Shown piece by piece: positions 63,845 through 64,000 of a stretch of DNA of 64,000 nucleotides; the first letter of the stretch is position 1, and each line of letters opens with the position of its first letter. The DNA is from Frankiales bacterium. GTDB lineage: Bacteria; Actinomycetota; Actinomycetes; Mycobacteriales; Jatrophihabitantaceae. The stretch is taken from contig JAOPUZ010000022.1 in NCBI GenBank assembly GCA_025966315.1, positions 1-64,000 of the forward strand, in the 5' to 3' direction. A program made the position numbers and the translations under genes. A model generated the notes under the pieces. That model searched no databases, was not told where the DNA came from, and worked only from the letters and a program-made list of their open reading frames with translations.

Positions 63845-64000
63845 TCCGGAGACTCGATCCTTTGAGGAGGATGGGGTCATGTCATCAGCGTCGTCGAAGA
63901 GGTACCCGCCTGAGTTGCGTGAGCGGGCGGTTCGGATGGTGGCCGAGTGCCGGCATGAGCACGGCTCGGAGTGGGCGGCGATCGAGTCGGTCGCGGCCAA
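63828..64000 (+). mobile_element. IS3-family insertion sequence, left part
   Basis: The left end TGAACCGCCCCGG at 63828, which resembles actinobacterial IS3-type inverted repeats, is followed by a transposase orfA frame from 63879. The element runs off the right edge, so its right end and target duplication cannot be seen. It interrupts the 63554 gene. Confidence 0.75.
63879..64000 (+). CDS. IS3-family transposase orfA, partial
   Basis: From ATG 63879 (after GAGGAGGATGGGG) the frame reads SSASSKRYPPELRERAVRMV and continues AECRHEHGSEWAAIE, the N-terminal HTH region of IS3-family OrfA. The gene is cut by the window edge. OrfB (DDE transposase) should follow to the right. Confidence 0.85.
   Translation, partial: MSSASSKRYPPELRERAVRMVAECRHEHGSEWAAIESVAA

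Overview
The window comes from a high-GC Gram-positive actinobacterium. GC is high throughout, GTG starts and 4-bp start/stop overlaps are common, and the families point the same way: a furA-katG pair, F420-type luciferase-like oxidoreductases, a PucR/CdaR regulator, a MoxR/DUF58/VWA operon and an actinobacterial Ter/Tel stress locus. The sequence does not fix the genus; a Frankiales- or Nakamurella-like lineage would fit. No rRNA, tRNA or CRISPR array was seen.

Region 1 (1-13.2 kb) is mixed. It opens with an OmpR-type response regulator, unknown proteins, a YjbR protein and a Sua5/YciO protein. A scar follows in which an HxlR-regulator tail is joined to an internal piece of an epimerase gene. 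Next come an enoyl-CoA hydratase-like gene, a mannitol dehydrogenase-type gene, katG with furA upstream, a VOC gene interrupted by an in-frame TAG, a hipB gene followed by a hipA with a large in-frame internal deletion, and a phosphotriesterase-family gene. Region 2 (13.3-24 kb) holds a minus-strand operon (PDZ-less HtrA-like protease, MoxR ATPase, DUF58, two VWA membrane proteins), an acetamidase/formamidase, a beta-lactamase-type serine hydrolase and a large GGDEF-EAL membrane protein.

Region 3 (24.1-38.65 kb) is a compact Ter/Tel locus. One operon encodes a CitE-like lyase, an 886-residue protein in which PRTase, TRSP, StiP-type PRTase and PELOTA-like segments are fused, and a HAD phosphatase. 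A divergent gene encodes two TerD domains joined by a repeat-rich linker. A second long operon runs TerB, TerD, TerD/TerA-like, ATP-grasp, DUF475/TerC-like, TerD, TelA, a TelA-partner-like protein, TerD and a TerD-like protein with an Ala/Pro/Thr tail. Seven TerD domains are present in six proteins; only three keep the acidic calcium loop. Published comparative genomics of Ter systems predicts membrane-linked metal/stress sensing coupled to synthesis of a nucleoside-like metabolite.

Region 4 (38.8-50 kb) has a PucR-type regulator, an FMN reductase divergent from an HxlR regulator with a palindrome between them, a lipoprotein, a secreted Ig/FN3/OmpA-like protein, a flavin monooxygenase, a universal stress protein and an MFS exporter. 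Region 5 (48.7-58 kb) is a GntR-regulated catabolic locus. Its lead gene fuses a complete gluconokinase to a FAD-dependent oxidoreductase and is chained by overlaps to a HyuA-type ATPase, an HEXXH protein and a permease, then an F420-type oxidoreductase. This is the best candidate for an undescribed pathway.

Region 6 (58-64 kb) has a duplicated PhnB-like protein, a GT4 glycosyltransferase, a decayed gene with nine Asn-rich hexapeptide repeats and a likely frameshift, a TetR regulator divergent from an SDR, and an F420-reductase-like gene cut by an IS3-family element that runs off the right edge.
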